Of a stretch of 64,000 nt of DNA, positions 35,908 to 44,570 are shown piece by piece (positions within the stretch are counted from its first letter, which is position 1; each line of letters opens with the position of its first letter). Below the pieces are notes generated by a model that did no database searches, was not told the DNA's origin, and saw only the letters and a program-made list of their open reading frames with translations. This stretch comes from Flavobacterium cyclinae (GTDB taxonomy: Bacteria; Bacteroidota; Bacteroidia; Flavobacteriales; Flavobacteriaceae), in the NCBI RefSeq assembly GCF_021172145.1, contig NZ_CP089095.1, forward strand, positions 1,488,001 to 1,552,000, given 5' to 3'. Made by a program: the position numbers and the translations under genes.

Positions 35908-37182
35908 ATGAAAAAAATATACAACCCACAACCCGAAACTTGGTCAGAAATTTGCAAAAGACCCACCCAAACATTCTCTGATGTAGAAGAAACGGTAAAA
36001 CAAATTTTCAAAGAAGTACAACAAAAAGGAGATAAAGCCATAGCAAAATATGCCTCTTTCTTTGATGGTGTAACTTTAGAAAATATTCAAGTATCACCAG
36101 AAGAAATTGAAATTGCTAAAAAGGAAGTTTCTTCCGAATTAAAAGAAGCCATTCAATTGGCCAAATCAAATATCGAACAATTTCACGCTGCTCAAAAAAC
36201 GGATAAGATTGTAGTTGAAACGACTGTCGGAGTTACGTGTTGGCAAGAAAAACGTCCAATTCAAAAAGTTGGATTATACATTCCAGGAGGAACAGCTCCT
36301 TTGTTTTCCACAGTTTTGATGTTAGCTATTCCAGCAAAATTAGCAGGTTGTCAAGAAATTGTATTGTGTTCGCCATCGGATAAAAATGGGAAAATAAATG
36401 CTGCAATTTTATATGCTGCTGATTTGTGTGGCGTAACTAAAATCTACAAAGTGGGCGGAATTCAAGCGATTGCCGGAATGACATTCGGAACAGAAACCAT
36501 TCCACAAGTCTATAAAATTTTCGGACCTGGAAATCAATTTGTTACCATAGCGAAACAATTTGCTTCACAAAACGGCGTAGCTATCGATATGCCAGCTGGT
36601 CCAAGCGAATTATTAGTTTATGCAGATGAAAAGGCCATTCCAAGTTTTGTAGCTTCTGATTTATTAAGTCAAGCCGAACACGGAAAAGATAGCCAAGTAA
36701 TTTTGGTTACTACCAATAAAAATATCTTAAATGATGTAGAAGAAGAAATCTACAAGCAATTAAAAGAACTTCCAAGACAAGAAATCGCCCAAGTTGCCAT
36801 TCAAAATTCAAAATTAATATTCGTTGAAACCGAAAAAACGGCTTTATCATTAATTAACGAATACGGTCCAGAGCATTTTATCGTATGTTCTAAGAATGAA
36901 GATTATTTCGTTGACGGCATTCTAAATGCGGGCTCGATTTTTATTGGAAATTATACCCCTGAAAGCGCTGGAGATTATGCTTCAGGAACCAATCACACGT
37001 TGCCAACAAATGGTTATTCAAAGAGTTATAGCGGTGTAAATCTAGATAGTTTCTTAAAAGCGATGACCTTCCAAAAAATATCAAATGAAGGAATTCAAAA
37101 CATCGGAAAAGCGATAGAAACAATGGCGGAAGCTGAAGGTTTACAAGCTCACAAAAATGCAGTTACAATACGATTAAAATAA
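35908..37182 (+). CDS. hisD: Histidinol dehydrogenase
   Basis: The 424-aa enzyme oxidises histidinol to histidine with NAD+. Signature stretches: YIPGGTAPLFSTVLMLAIPAKLAGC, KVGGIQAIAGMTFGTETIPQV, IDMPAGPSELL, the Zn-ligand region LLSQAEHGKDSQ, and YGPEHFIV with catalytic Glu-His (near 320). It ends 5 nt before hisC. Confidence 0.95.
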   Translation: MKKIYNPQPETWSEICKRPTQTFSDVEETVKQIFKEVQQKGDKAIAKYASFFDGVTLENIQVSPEEIEIAKKEVSSELKEAIQLAKSNIEQFHAAQKTDKIVVETTVGVTCWQEKRPIQKVGLYIPGGTAPLFSTVLMLAIPAKLAGCQEIVLCSPSDKNGKINAAILYAADLCGVTKIYKVGGIQAIAGMTFGTETIPQVYKIFGPGNQFVTIAKQFASQNGVAIDMPAGPSELLVYADEKAIPSFVASDLLSQAEHGKDSQVILVTTNKNILNDVEEEIYKQLKELPRQEIAQVAIQNSKLIFVETEKTALSLINEYGPEHFIVCSKNEDYFVDGILNAGSIFIGNYTPESAGDYASGTNHTLPTNGYSKSYSGVNLDSFLKAMTFQKISNEGIQNIGKAIETMAEAEGLQAHKNAVTIRLK

Positions 37183-37187
37183 CAATT

Positions 37188-38249
37188 ATGATATTAGAAA
37201 ACTTAATCCGAGAAAACGTTAAAAAATTGAGTCCCTATTCCTCAGCACGAGACGAATTTGAACAGTTTACAAAACCCATGATTTATTTGGATGCGAATGA
37301 AAATCCGTTTTCCAATGGAATGAATCGTTATCCAGATCCACAACAAAAGGAACTGAAAGCCATTATTGCAGATAAAAATAATGTTTCAAAAGAAAACATT
37401 CTTTTAGGAAATGGCAGTGATGAAGTTTTAGATTTGATTTTCAGAGCTTTCTGTGAACCGAATCGCGATAATATCATCTCTTTACCGCCAACATATGGAA
37501 TGTATGGTGTTTTAGCCAATATTAACGCTATTGAAAATCGTGAAGTTTTGTTAAATGAAGAATTTCAACCAAATGTAGAAGCCATTCTTAATGCTGTCGA
37601 TAACAATACGAAAATCATCTTTTTGTGTTCTCCTAACAATCCAACAGGAAATTCTTTCACAGATGCATCGGTAATTAAAATTCTGAATCAATTCAAAGGG
37701 TTGGTGGTAATTGATGAAGCCTATATCGATTTTTCAAATGAAGTGAGTTGGTTAACGGTTTTAAAAGATTTTCCTAATTTGATTATTACCCAAACGTTGT
37801 CAAAAGCCTATGCAATGGCGGGTTTACGAATTGGAATTTTATATGCTTCTAGAGAGATTATTGCAGTTTTGAATAAAATCAAGCCACCTTATAACATCAA
37901 TGGTTTGTCGCAAGAAACAGCAGTTAAAAAATTGTTGCAAAGTACCATGCCAACACAAGTAAAGAAAATATTGGTGGAGAAAAACAAACTCATTGAATCA
38001 CTTTCAAAATGTGAATTTGTTGAGAAAATATTTCCTTCGGATGCCAATTTTATTTTGATCAAAGTAGATGATGCCAATTTTAGATACCAACAATTTATAG
38101 AAAATGGAGTAGTGGTTCGGAACAGAAGCAATCAACCTTTATGCGAAAATTGCTTACGAATTAGTATAGGAACTAAAGAAGAAACCGAACAAATTATTGA
38201 ATTATTAAAAACCTTCAACAATGCCGAAAAGAGTATTATTTATAGATAG
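37188..38249 (+). CDS. hisC: Histidinol-phosphate aminotransferase
   Basis: The 353-aa PLP enzyme converts imidazole acetol-phosphate and Glu to histidinol-phosphate. Seen: [44 protein letters not shown], and the PLP Lys in [15 protein letters not shown] (near 208). It overlaps hisB by 29 nt. Confidence 0.95.
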   Translation: MILENLIRENVKKLSPYSSARDEFEQFTKPMIYLDANENPFSNGMNRYPDPQQKELKAIIADKNNVSKENILLGNGSDEVLDLIFRAFCEPNRDNIISLPPTYGMYGVLANINAIENREVLLNEEFQPNVEAILNAVDNNTKIIFLCSPNNPTGNSFTDASVIKILNQFKGLVVIDEAYIDFSNEVSWLTVLKDFPNLIITQTLSKAYAMAGLRIGILYASREIIAVLNKIKPPYNINGLSQETAVKKLLQSTMPTQVKKILVEKNKLIESLSKCEFVEKIFPSDANFILIKVDDANFRYQQFIENGVVVRNRSNQPLCENCLRISIGTKEETEQIIELLKTFNNAEKSIIYR

Positions 38250-39360
38250 AGATGGGACTTTGGTTTTAGAGCCAGAAAATTATCAATTGGACAGTTTAAC
38301 CAAATTAGAATTCTATCCAAAAGTGTTTCAATTCTTGAGTAAAATAGCCAAAGAATTGGACTTCGAATTGGCAATGGTGACCAATCAAGATGGTTTAGGA
38401 ACTGAAAGTTTTCCTGAAGAAACGTTTTGGCCAACCCAAAATTTTATCTTAAAATCATTTGAAAATGAGGGAGTAACATTCAATGAAATTTTTATCGATA
38501 AAAGTTTTCCAGAAGAAAATGCGTCAACCAGAAAACCAAGAACTGGAATGCTAACCAAGTATTTGAATAATTCAGATTATGATTTAGAGAATTCTTTTGT
38601 AATTGGCGATAGAATTACCGATGTGGAATTGGCAAAAAACTTAGGTTCTAAAGCAATTTTTATTAAAAACGAAGCGAACTTAGGTGGAAATGAAATCGCA
38701 ACTTCTTTAGAAGAATTACAAAATGTAATTGCGTTGCAAACAACTGATTGGCAAAGTATTTATGAATTTCTAAAATTGAATGAAAGAACAGCTTCTATTT
38801 CTAGAAAAACGAATGAAACAGACATTGTTATCACATTAAATTTAGACGGAACAGGAAAAAGCAATATCAACACTGGAATTTCCTTTTTTGACCACATGTT
38901 GGACCAAATTGCGCGTCATGGACAAATGGACTTAGATATTCAAGTCAAAGGTGATTTAGAAGTTGATGAACACCACACAATCGAAGACACCGCAATTGCT
39001 TTAGGCGAAGTGTTTGCCAAAGCGTTAGGTAATAAATTAGGCATCGAACGTTACGGTTTTTGTTTACCAATGGACGATTGTTTGGCGCAAGTAGCAATTG
39101 ATTTTGGTGGAAGAAATTGGCTAGTTTGGGAGGCAGAATTCAAACGCGAAATGATTGGTCAAATGCCAACTGAAATGTTTTTTCACTTCTTCAAATCGTT
39201 CACCGATGGAGCAAAAGCGAATTTAAATATCAAAGCAGAAGGCACAAACGAACACCATAAGATTGAAGCGATTTTTAAAGCCTTAGCAAAAGCCATAAAA
39301 GTGGCTGTGAAAAGAGATACAGAAAAAATGATATTACCCTCAACTAAAGGAATGATATAA
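38221..39360 (+). CDS. hisB: Bifunctional histidinol-phosphatase / imidazoleglycerol-phosphate dehydratase
   Basis: The 379-aa protein is the E. coli-type fusion. Residues 1-165 are an HAD phosphatase ([30 protein letters not shown]). Residues 185-379 are the dehydratase with paired His-rich motifs [13 protein letters not shown] and [15 protein letters not shown], then [16 protein letters not shown] and [16 protein letters not shown]. The start lies inside the end of hisC, implying coupling. Confidence 0.95.
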   Translation: MPKRVLFIDRDGTLVLEPENYQLDSLTKLEFYPKVFQFLSKIAKELDFELAMVTNQDGLGTESFPEETFWPTQNFILKSFENEGVTFNEIFIDKSFPEENASTRKPRTGMLTKYLNNSDYDLENSFVIGDRITDVELAKNLGSKAIFIKNEANLGGNEIATSLEELQNVIALQTTDWQSIYEFLKLNERTASISRKTNETDIVITLNLDGTGKSNINTGISFFDHMLDQIARHGQMDLDIQVKGDLEVDEHHTIEDTAIALGEVFAKALGNKLGIERYGFCLPMDDCLAQVAIDFGGRNWLVWEAEFKREMIGQMPTEMFFHFFKSFTDGAKANLNIKAEGTNEHHKIEAIFKALAKAIKVAVKRDTEKMILPSTKGMI

Positions 39361-39444
39361 AAAAAGTAATCAGTCACAGTCTCAGTTGGCAGAAATAACT
39401 CGTTTTGAACTGCGACTGCGACTGAAAACTGCGACTATATAAAT
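39361..39444 (+). repeat. hisB-hisH gap with CAGTCGCAG-type repeat
   Basis: The gap carries ACTGCGACTGCGACTGAAAA followed by CTGCGACT. The same element, inverted (GTTTTCAGTCGCAGTTTTCA), occurs at about 14677-14696 beside the tmRNA 5' end, showing a dispersed repeat family. Confidence 0.6.
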
Positions 39445-40026
39445 ATGAAAATAGCAATAATAGATTACGGAGCCGGAAATGTACAAAGCGTTTTATTTGC
39501 TTTGGAACGACTTGGTTTTGCGGGAATTGTTTCAAATGATTGGAACACGATAAAATCTGCGGATAAAGTCATTTTCCCAGGTGTAGGCGAGGCGAGTAGT
39601 GCTATAAAAATGTTGGTGGATAGTGGTTTAGATATATTGATTCCAACTTTAAAACAACCGGTTTTAGGGATTTGTTTGGGCATGCAATTGATGTGTAAAC
39701 ATTCGGAAGAAGGCAATACCAATGGTTTAGGAATTTTTGATGTTAATGTAGTGAAGTTTTCAAACGAAGTGAAAGTCCCACAAATGGGTTGGAATACGAT
39801 TTACAATTTGAAATCGCCATTATTCAATGGAATTAAAGAAAACGAATTCATGTATTTGGTGCACAGTTATTATGCGTCATTGTCAGAAAACACCATTGCT
39901 ACTACGAATTATGAACAAGAATACAGCACAGCATTACAACGTGATAACTTCTTCGGAGTACAATTCCACCCAGAAAAGAGTGGTATTTTCGGAGAACAAA
40001 TTTTGAAAAACTTTCTCAACCTATAA
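39445..40026 (+). CDS. hisH: Imidazole glycerol phosphate synthase glutaminase subunit
   Basis: The 193-aa class I amidotransferase has IIDYGAGNVQSV, the nucleophile Cys in PVLGICLGMQLM (near 78), and the His-Glu pair in GVQFHPEKSG (near 180). It supplies ammonia to HisF. Confidence 0.95.
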   Translation: MKIAIIDYGAGNVQSVLFALERLGFAGIVSNDWNTIKSADKVIFPGVGEASSAIKMLVDSGLDILIPTLKQPVLGICLGMQLMCKHSEEGNTNGLGIFDVNVVKFSNEVKVPQMGWNTIYNLKSPLFNGIKENEFMYLVHSYYASLSENTIATTNYEQEYSTALQRDNFFGVQFHPEKSGIFGEQILKNFLNL

Positions 40027-40056
40027 CCTATTAACAATTACCCAAAACCTAAAAAA

Positions 40057-40830
40057 ATGAGAATAATCCCAGCTATAGACATCATCGAAGGAAAATGCGT
40101 CCGACTTTCCAAAGGTGATTATGAAACAAAGAAAATATACAACAAAAATCCGCTTGAAGTGGCGAAATCCTTTGAAGCACATGGAATTCAGTATTTGCAT
40201 TTAGTGGATTTAGATGGAGCAAAATCAAACCGAATTGTGAACTATAAAATATTGGAACAAATTGCTTCTAAAACGAGTCTAAAAATCGATTTTGGTGGCG
40301 GTTTAAAATCTGATGCCGATTTGAAAATCGCTTTTGAAAGTGGCGCGAATCAAATCACGGGTGGAAGTATTGCTATCAAACAACCCGAAGTTTTCAAGAA
40401 TTGGTTGCAACAATACGGAGCAGATAAAATCATTTTAGGAGCTGATGCCATGAATGAAAAAGTGGCCATTTCAGGTTGGTTAGAAGAATCGAAAGAAGAA
40501 GTCATTCCTTTTATTCAAAGTTACCAACAAGAAGGCATTCAATACGTGATTTGCACCGATATTTCTAAAGATGGTATGCTAGAAGGACCAAGTTTTGAAT
40601 TGTATCAAAGAATTTTAGATTTCGATTTGTCAAATCGAGCAGGTCAAATCGAGCGAAGTCGAGAAGCGAGATTAAAACTAATTGCCTCTGGAGGCATTTC
40701 AACATTCGATGAATTACCAAAATTAGCCGAATTAGGTTGCGAAGGCACCATCATTGGAAAAGCCATCTATGAAGGAAGAATTACCTTAAAACAATTAGAA
40801 AATTACATAATAAACCTGACAGGTTTTTGA
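40057..40830 (+). CDS. hisA: ProFAR isomerase, with in-frame repeat insertion
   Basis: The 257-aa TIM-barrel enzyme isomerises phosphoribosylformimino-AICAR phosphate. [20 protein letters not shown] and [14 protein letters not shown] carry the catalytic Asp residues; [11 protein letters not shown] is the phosphate loop. Residues 194-205 ([12 protein letters not shown]) interrupt the usual short link before KLIASGG and are encoded by a repeat-like 36-nt block. The last codons and stop lie in a second palindromic repeat (40812-40844). Reading frame and active site are kept, so the enzyme is probably functional. Confidence 0.93.
   Translation: MRIIPAIDIIEGKCVRLSKGDYETKKIYNKNPLEVAKSFEAHGIQYLHLVDLDGAKSNRIVNYKILEQIASKTSLKIDFGGGLKSDADLKIAFESGANQITGGSIAIKQPEVFKNWLQQYGADKIILGADAMNEKVAISGWLEESKEEVIPFIQSYQQEGIQYVICTDISKDGMLEGPSFELYQRILDFDLSNRAGQIERSREARLKLIASGGISTFDELPKLAELGCEGTIIGKAIYEGRITLKQLENYIINLTGF
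40636..40671 (+). repeat. In-frame dispersed-repeat insertion in hisA
   Basis: The block holds TCGAGCGAAGTCGAGAAGC, the core of a TCGAG..GTCGAGAA repeat common between genes in flavobacteria. GTCAAATCGAGC occurs twice (40629-40640, 40643-40654), marking a local duplication. Removing 36 nt would give the expected [12 protein letters not shown] join. Confidence 0.65.
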
Positions 40831-40844
40831 AACCTGTCAGGTTT
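40812..40844. repeat. Paired AAACCTG-N-CAGGTTT palindromes at the hisA end
   Basis: AAACCTGACAGGTTT (40812-40826) and AAACCTGTCAGGTTT (40830-40844) are each palindromic and together form a 15-bp hairpin. The first copy encodes the last HisA residues NLTGF and the stop. Possibly a mobile palindromic element and RNA stability or termination signal. Confidence 0.8.
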
Positions 40845-40857
40845 AAAACAAAAAAAT

Positions 40858-41613
40858 ATGCTTACAAAAAGAATTATTCCTTGTTTAGACATCAAAAACG
40901 GTCGAACTGTTAAAGGTGTCAATTTTGTGGATTTAAAAGATGCAGGTGACCCCGTAGAATTGGCAAAAAAATATGCTGAAACCGGTGCTGACGAACTTGT
41001 TTTCTTAGATATTTCGGCTACGGAAGAACGTAGGGCTACTTTAATCGACTTGGTTCGAAAGGTAGCGGCAGCAGTCAATATTCCGTTTACGGTTGGTGGT
41101 GGTATTTCATCTGTTGCTGATGTAGATGTGTTGCTTCGCAATGGTGCAGATAAAATTTCTATTAATTCTTCAGCCGTTAAAAATCCTGATTTAATTGATG
41201 AAATTGCAGCAAAATATGGAAGTCAGTGCGTGGTTGTTGCTATAGATGCCAAACAAATTGATGGTAATTGGATCGTTCATTTGGTTGGCGGAAAAGTGCC
41301 TACGGAATTGAATTTATTCGATTGGGCAAAAGAAGTTGAGTTACGTGGTGCAGGAGAAATCTTATTCACTTCCATGAATAACGATGGCACTAAATATGGT
41401 TTTGCTAATGATGCCTTAGCCAAGTTATCGGAAATCGTAAACATTCCCATTATCGCTTCTGGTGGTGCGGGAACTATAGAGCATTTTGCGGAAACTTTTA
41501 TTAATGGGAAAGCGGATGCTGCTTTAGCGGCTAGTGTTTTTCATTATCAAGAAATCGAAATTCCGGAATTAAAACAGTTTTTAAAAGAAAAAGAAATTAG
41601 TATTCGATTATAA
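40858..41613 (+). CDS. hisF: Imidazole glycerol phosphate synthase cyclase subunit
   Basis: The 251-aa TIM barrel has the catalytic Asp residues in [14 protein letters not shown] (Asp11) and VVAIDAKQ (near 130), with phosphate sites [10 protein letters not shown] and IIASGGAGT. It works with HisH to form IGP and AICAR. Confidence 0.95.
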   Translation: MLTKRIIPCLDIKNGRTVKGVNFVDLKDAGDPVELAKKYAETGADELVFLDISATEERRATLIDLVRKVAAAVNIPFTVGGGISSVADVDVLLRNGADKISINSSAVKNPDLIDEIAAKYGSQCVVVAIDAKQIDGNWIVHLVGGKVPTELNLFDWAKEVELRGAGEILFTSMNNDGTKYGFANDALAKLSEIVNIPIIASGGAGTIEHFAETFINGKADAALAASVFHYQEIEIPELKQFLKEKEISIRL

Positions 41614-41780
41614 TTTTTTGCCACAGATTACACTGATTTGCACGGATTAAAAAAGTGAATTCATATATTAGATAATCCGTAAATCTATTGAATAGAGCAT
41701 AGAAAAATAATTATAAACTTATAACAAAACTCTGTGAAACTTCGTGCTTAACTTAGTGGAACATTGTGTAATAAAATATC
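41614..41780 (+). repeat. hisF-hisIE gap with dispersed-repeat-like sequence
   Basis: The 167-nt gap contains CCACAGATTACACTGATT then TGCACGGATT, and later ACTCTGTGAAACTTCGTGC with TTAGTGGAAC. These are recognisable intergenic repeat strings of flavobacterial genomes. No gene is visible. Confidence 0.55.
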
Positions 41781-42380
41781 ATGAAAGTAAACTTCAACAA
41801 AACCCCAGACAACCTAATCCCAGCTATCATTCAAGACAATGAAACTAAAAACGTCTTAATGTTGGGCTACATGAATCAAGAAGCATTAGACCAAACCTTG
41901 ACAACCAATAAAGTAACTTTCTTCAGTCGCACTAAAAATAGATTGTGGACAAAAGGTGAGGAGAGTGGTAATTTCTTAGAACTGATTTCTATCAAAGAAG
42001 ATTGTGATTACGATACACTATTAGTGAAAGTAAAACCAGTAGGTCCAACTTGTCATACAGGTTTAGATACGTGTTGGCAAGAATCTAATAATCAGGAATT
42101 TGGGTTTTTATCAAAATTAGAGAACACCATTGCAAAACGTAAAGAAAATGTCGATGCGGAGAAGAGTTATGTAGCTTCTTTATTTGCAAAAGGAATTAAT
42201 AAAATAGCACAAAAAGTAGGAGAAGAAGCCGTTGAAGTAGTCATTGAAGCTAAAGACAATGATAACAATTTGTTCTTGTCTGAAAGTGCCGATTTATTGT
42301 TTCACTATTTGATATTATTGCAAGCGAAAGGGTTTCAGTTAAACGATGTTGTGAACGTTTTGAAGGAAAGAGAAAAATAA
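41781..42380 (+). CDS. hisIE: Bifunctional phosphoribosyl-AMP cyclohydrolase / phosphoribosyl-ATP diphosphatase
   Basis: The 199-aa fusion has HisI at 1-105 (LMLGYMNQEALDQTL, FFSRTKNRLWTKGE, CDYDTLLVKVKPVGPTCHTG with metal Cys/His) and HisE at 110-199 (SYVASLFAKGINKIAQKVGEEAVEVVIEA, ESADLLFHYLILL). It is the last his gene and converges on the next gene with a 1-nt gap. Confidence 0.95.
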   Translation: MKVNFNKTPDNLIPAIIQDNETKNVLMLGYMNQEALDQTLTTNKVTFFSRTKNRLWTKGEESGNFLELISIKEDCDYDTLLVKVKPVGPTCHTGLDTCWQESNNQEFGFLSKLENTIAKRKENVDAEKSYVASLFAKGINKIAQKVGEEAVEVVIEAKDNDNNLFLSESADLLFHYLILLQAKGFQLNDVVNVLKEREK

Positions 42381-42381
42381 A

Positions 42382-42960
42382 TTATTGGTTCTTTCGCTTT
42401 CCGGTTTCACGTTCGTATTGTTTTGCATGATATTCCTCGATTTCTTTTTGAATGGATTCGTCTTGAGGGTTTTCTTGTTGTCTTAAATACAACTCTTTTA
42501 ATTCGGGTTGGGTAGAGTAATAGTGATTGATTATTACACTATTGGGTAAAATTAAACATCCTACAGATAACACTAAAAACACCACTGTACGAATAAGAAG
42601 GTTTTTATAGTAATTTTTTAGAAGATCTGTTGATTTGGCAAATAAAATTACTGCAACCCCAGCCAGAATAAAAGAAGTGGTAGCCCCAACAATTAGCATA
42701 GGAGCAGCCCCAGGCCAAAACATTAATTTAAATAATATACCAATTATGGATATGGAAAGCATCCAGCCAAAGACAATAGAAATTCCAATATTTTGAGTTT
42801 TAAAATTTTTATCACTAAAGAAATAAAAACCAAAAGGAAAGTAGCAAAAGGCTAATCCTAAAAGCGATATTATCATCAATGGACCTGCACCCGGCCAATG
42901 CATCAGTTTGAAAATAAGTGAGAGAATGAATATAAGGGATAATGTTTTTTCTGTTTTCAT
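42382..42960 (-). CDS. GldL-like membrane protein
   Basis: The 192-aa protein has paired motifs IFKLMHWPGAGPLMIISL and LFKLMFWPGAAPMLIVGA within membrane segments, as in GldL-related proteins of Bacteroidota, then a fourth or fifth segment and a charged coiled tail. It is not the gliding gldL itself since the gld neighbours are absent. Role unknown. Confidence 0.6.
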   Translation of the reverse strand: MKTEKTLSLIFILSLIFKLMHWPGAGPLMIISLLGLAFCYFPFGFYFFSDKNFKTQNIGISIVFGWMLSISIIGILFKLMFWPGAAPMLIVGATTSFILAGVAVILFAKSTDLLKNYYKNLLIRTVVFLVLSVGCLILPNSVIINHYYSTQPELKELYLRQQENPQDESIQKEIEEYHAKQYERETGKRKNQ

Positions 42961-42966
42961 TTTGTT

Positions 42967-43371
42967 TTATATTTTTGTTAATAACCAAATGCCTTGAGAG
43001 GCAATTTCTTCATTACTTTCTGACATTATGTACCAGTTTCCATAAATAGAATTGAAATTTTCATCTAAAATGCCCTCATATTCAATTTCTAATGTCTTAT
43101 TTTCATAAATTATTATTGAAGAATAATCATCAGAAATTACTGGATATTTAGGATAATGTTTTACAAAAGAAATGAAACTATCTTCTGTAAATCCTTTTAT
43201 AGTAGCTTTTAATTTAACAGAAAAATCAGAACCATCTTCTTCCATTTCACCAGTAAAAGAACCATCTACATCAGTTATTGAAGCTTTAATTTGTACTCGT
43301 TGTCCAAAATAAGGTAGATCGTAACCTATTCCATATTCATAAAAGCCTTGCCAATTGCCTGTTAAATTCAT
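42967..43371 (-). CDS. Hypothetical 134-aa protein
   Basis: No family recognised. The sequence MNLTGNWQGFYEYGIGYDLPYFGQRVQIKA, then FTGEMEEDGSDFSVKLKATI and YEGILDENFNSIYGNW reads as a small lipocalin- or beta-barrel-like cytosolic protein without a signal. It is 6 nt upstream of the GldL-like gene, so they form an operon. Confidence 0.55.
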   Translation of the reverse strand: MNLTGNWQGFYEYGIGYDLPYFGQRVQIKASITDVDGSFTGEMEEDGSDFSVKLKATIKGFTEDSFISFVKHYPKYPVISDDYSSIIIYENKTLEIEYEGILDENFNSIYGNWYIMSESNEEIASQGIWLLTKI

Positions 43372-43500
43372 TTATTAATTCTATTTTAACTTTACTAATT
43401 AAATAATCTATTATTTTAGACGGATGCTTTCCTTTTAAATTTATTCAAATATATCCAAAATTCTCCAAAAATTCTTACCTTTAAAAGAAAAAAAGGAACT

Positions 43501-43890
43501 ATGCGATTTCACACAAGAAAGTGGGTAAAACCAGAAGATTTAAATGCCAATGGTACTTTATTTGGAGGCAAGATGTTGGCTTGGATAGATGAAGAAGCGG
43601 CTTTGTATTCGATAGTACAGCTAGAAAATTCTAGAGTTGTAACAAAGTATATGAGCGAAATCAATTTCATGAATTCGGCTAAACAGGGCGATATAGTAGA
43701 AATAGGGATTGATGTGGTCAAATTTGGAACCACGTCTTTGATACTCAAAAGTGAGGTGCGTAATATGATGACAAGAGAAACCATTATTTCTATTGATAAC
43801 ATTACGATGGTAAATTTAGGTGCTGATGGTAAGCCTGAGCCACATGGAAAAACAAAAATTGAATTTGTAGAAGATCGATTGAATAAATAA
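43501..43890 (+). CDS. Acyl-CoA thioesterase (hotdog fold, YciA-like)
   Basis: The 129-aa protein matches the YciA/BFIT hotdog family: VKPEDLNANGTLFGGKMLAWIDEEAALYSI with the catalytic-site GG-x-x-x-x-x-D, then VTKYMSEINFMNSAKQGDIVEI and TTSLILKSEVRN. It hydrolyses acyl-CoA; chain preference is unknown. It stands alone. Confidence 0.85.
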   Translation: MRFHTRKWVKPEDLNANGTLFGGKMLAWIDEEAALYSIVQLENSRVVTKYMSEINFMNSAKQGDIVEIGIDVVKFGTTSLILKSEVRNMMTRETIISIDNITMVNLGADGKPEPHGKTKIEFVEDRLNK

Positions 43891-44197
43891 GAGTAACATA
43901 GTAATTATTTGATAATGGTTCATGGAAATAGATACAACTGGCCTTTGTAAAGGGCTTTGTTTAGTGTTGTTTGTTCTCGTTTAGGGATTGATTTATGGGT
44001 GTTCCAATAAAAATTAATTAAAGCGAATTGTTTTTTTTACGATTATTAAAAATATTTATTTACTGACATTCAAATGGTTGTGAAAGTTGATGTAAAAAAT
44101 GTTTATTTTTTTTACTTTTTTCTTTTGAAAACGTTTGCAGAAATAAAAAATCGTTCTATATTTGCACTCGCAATACGGAAGTAGTGCACGACTTATT
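43891..44197 (+). other. Non-coding stretch before tRNA-Ser
   Basis: No gene is seen in these 307 bases. The only clear signal is the tRNA promoter at its right end. GAAAACGTTTGC (44127-44138) recalls a LacI-type site but overlaps the -33 box and is imperfect. Confidence 0.6.
44134..44164 (+). promoter_or_regulatory. tRNA-Ser promoter
   Basis: TTTG (44134-44137), 19 bp, TATATTTG (44157-44164) is a textbook Bacteroidota promoter, 33 bp before the mature tRNA. Confidence 0.8.
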
Positions 44198-44282
44198 GGA
44201 GAAATGGCAGAGTGGTCGAATGCGGCAGTCTTGAAAACTGTTGACTGTAACAGGTCCGGGGGTTCGAATCCCTCTTTCTCCG
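44198..44282 (+). tRNA. tRNA-Ser(TGA)
   Basis: The 85-nt gene folds with acceptor GGAGAAA (44198-44204) / TTTCTCC (44275-44281), discriminator G, anticodon loop CTTGAAA with TGA at 44232-44234, a long variable arm, and T loop GGTTCGAATCC. CCA is not encoded. An integrase gene follows 289 bp downstream, so the 3' end is a likely attachment site. Confidence 0.95.
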
Positions 44283-44306
44283 CGGAATAGCTTATCAAAA
44301 GTTATC

Positions 44307-44346
44307 AAAACCTCGAAAATCTTAGGAATTTCGAGGTTTTTTGTTT
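44307..44346 (+). terminator. tRNA-Ser terminator
   Basis: A 12-bp stem AAAACCTCGAAA (44307-44318) / TTTCGAGGTTTT (44329-44340) is followed by TTGTTTTT. Confidence 0.8.
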
Positions 44347-44386
44347 TTACTACCTTTCAAAATATTCATTCTTTTTCAAAAATCAA

Positions 44387-44519
44387 GAGACCCCATCGAG
44401 ACCCTAATTAAAAACTGATTTTTGGGTCTCGCTAAATTGAAAAATTAGTAGCAGCAAATTTCAACCAATCCACTATTGGTAAGCTGTTCAATAACCTTTT
44501 CAATTTTCAAACATCTTGA
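44387..44519 (+). promoter_or_regulatory. Integrase leader and putative att/arm-site region beside tRNA-Ser
   Basis: GAGACCC occurs at 44387 and 44398 and inverted as GGGTCTC at 44424, forming an 8-bp inverted repeat (44397-44404/44424-44431). ACCAAT-CCACT-ATTGGT (44464-44480) and AACATCTTGA (44510-44519, 51 nt before the start codon) follow. The order matches the leader of the ssrA-linked integrase. Confidence 0.5.
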
Positions 44520-44570
44520 TTTGTGGCAAACTTTAAAGTAAATTAATTAATAACTTAAAGGTTACCAAAA

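Noticed and set aside
44127..44138. GAAAACGTTTGC as a LacI-type operator
   Set aside because: Imperfect symmetry and overlap with a textbook tRNA promoter; no sugar gene follows.
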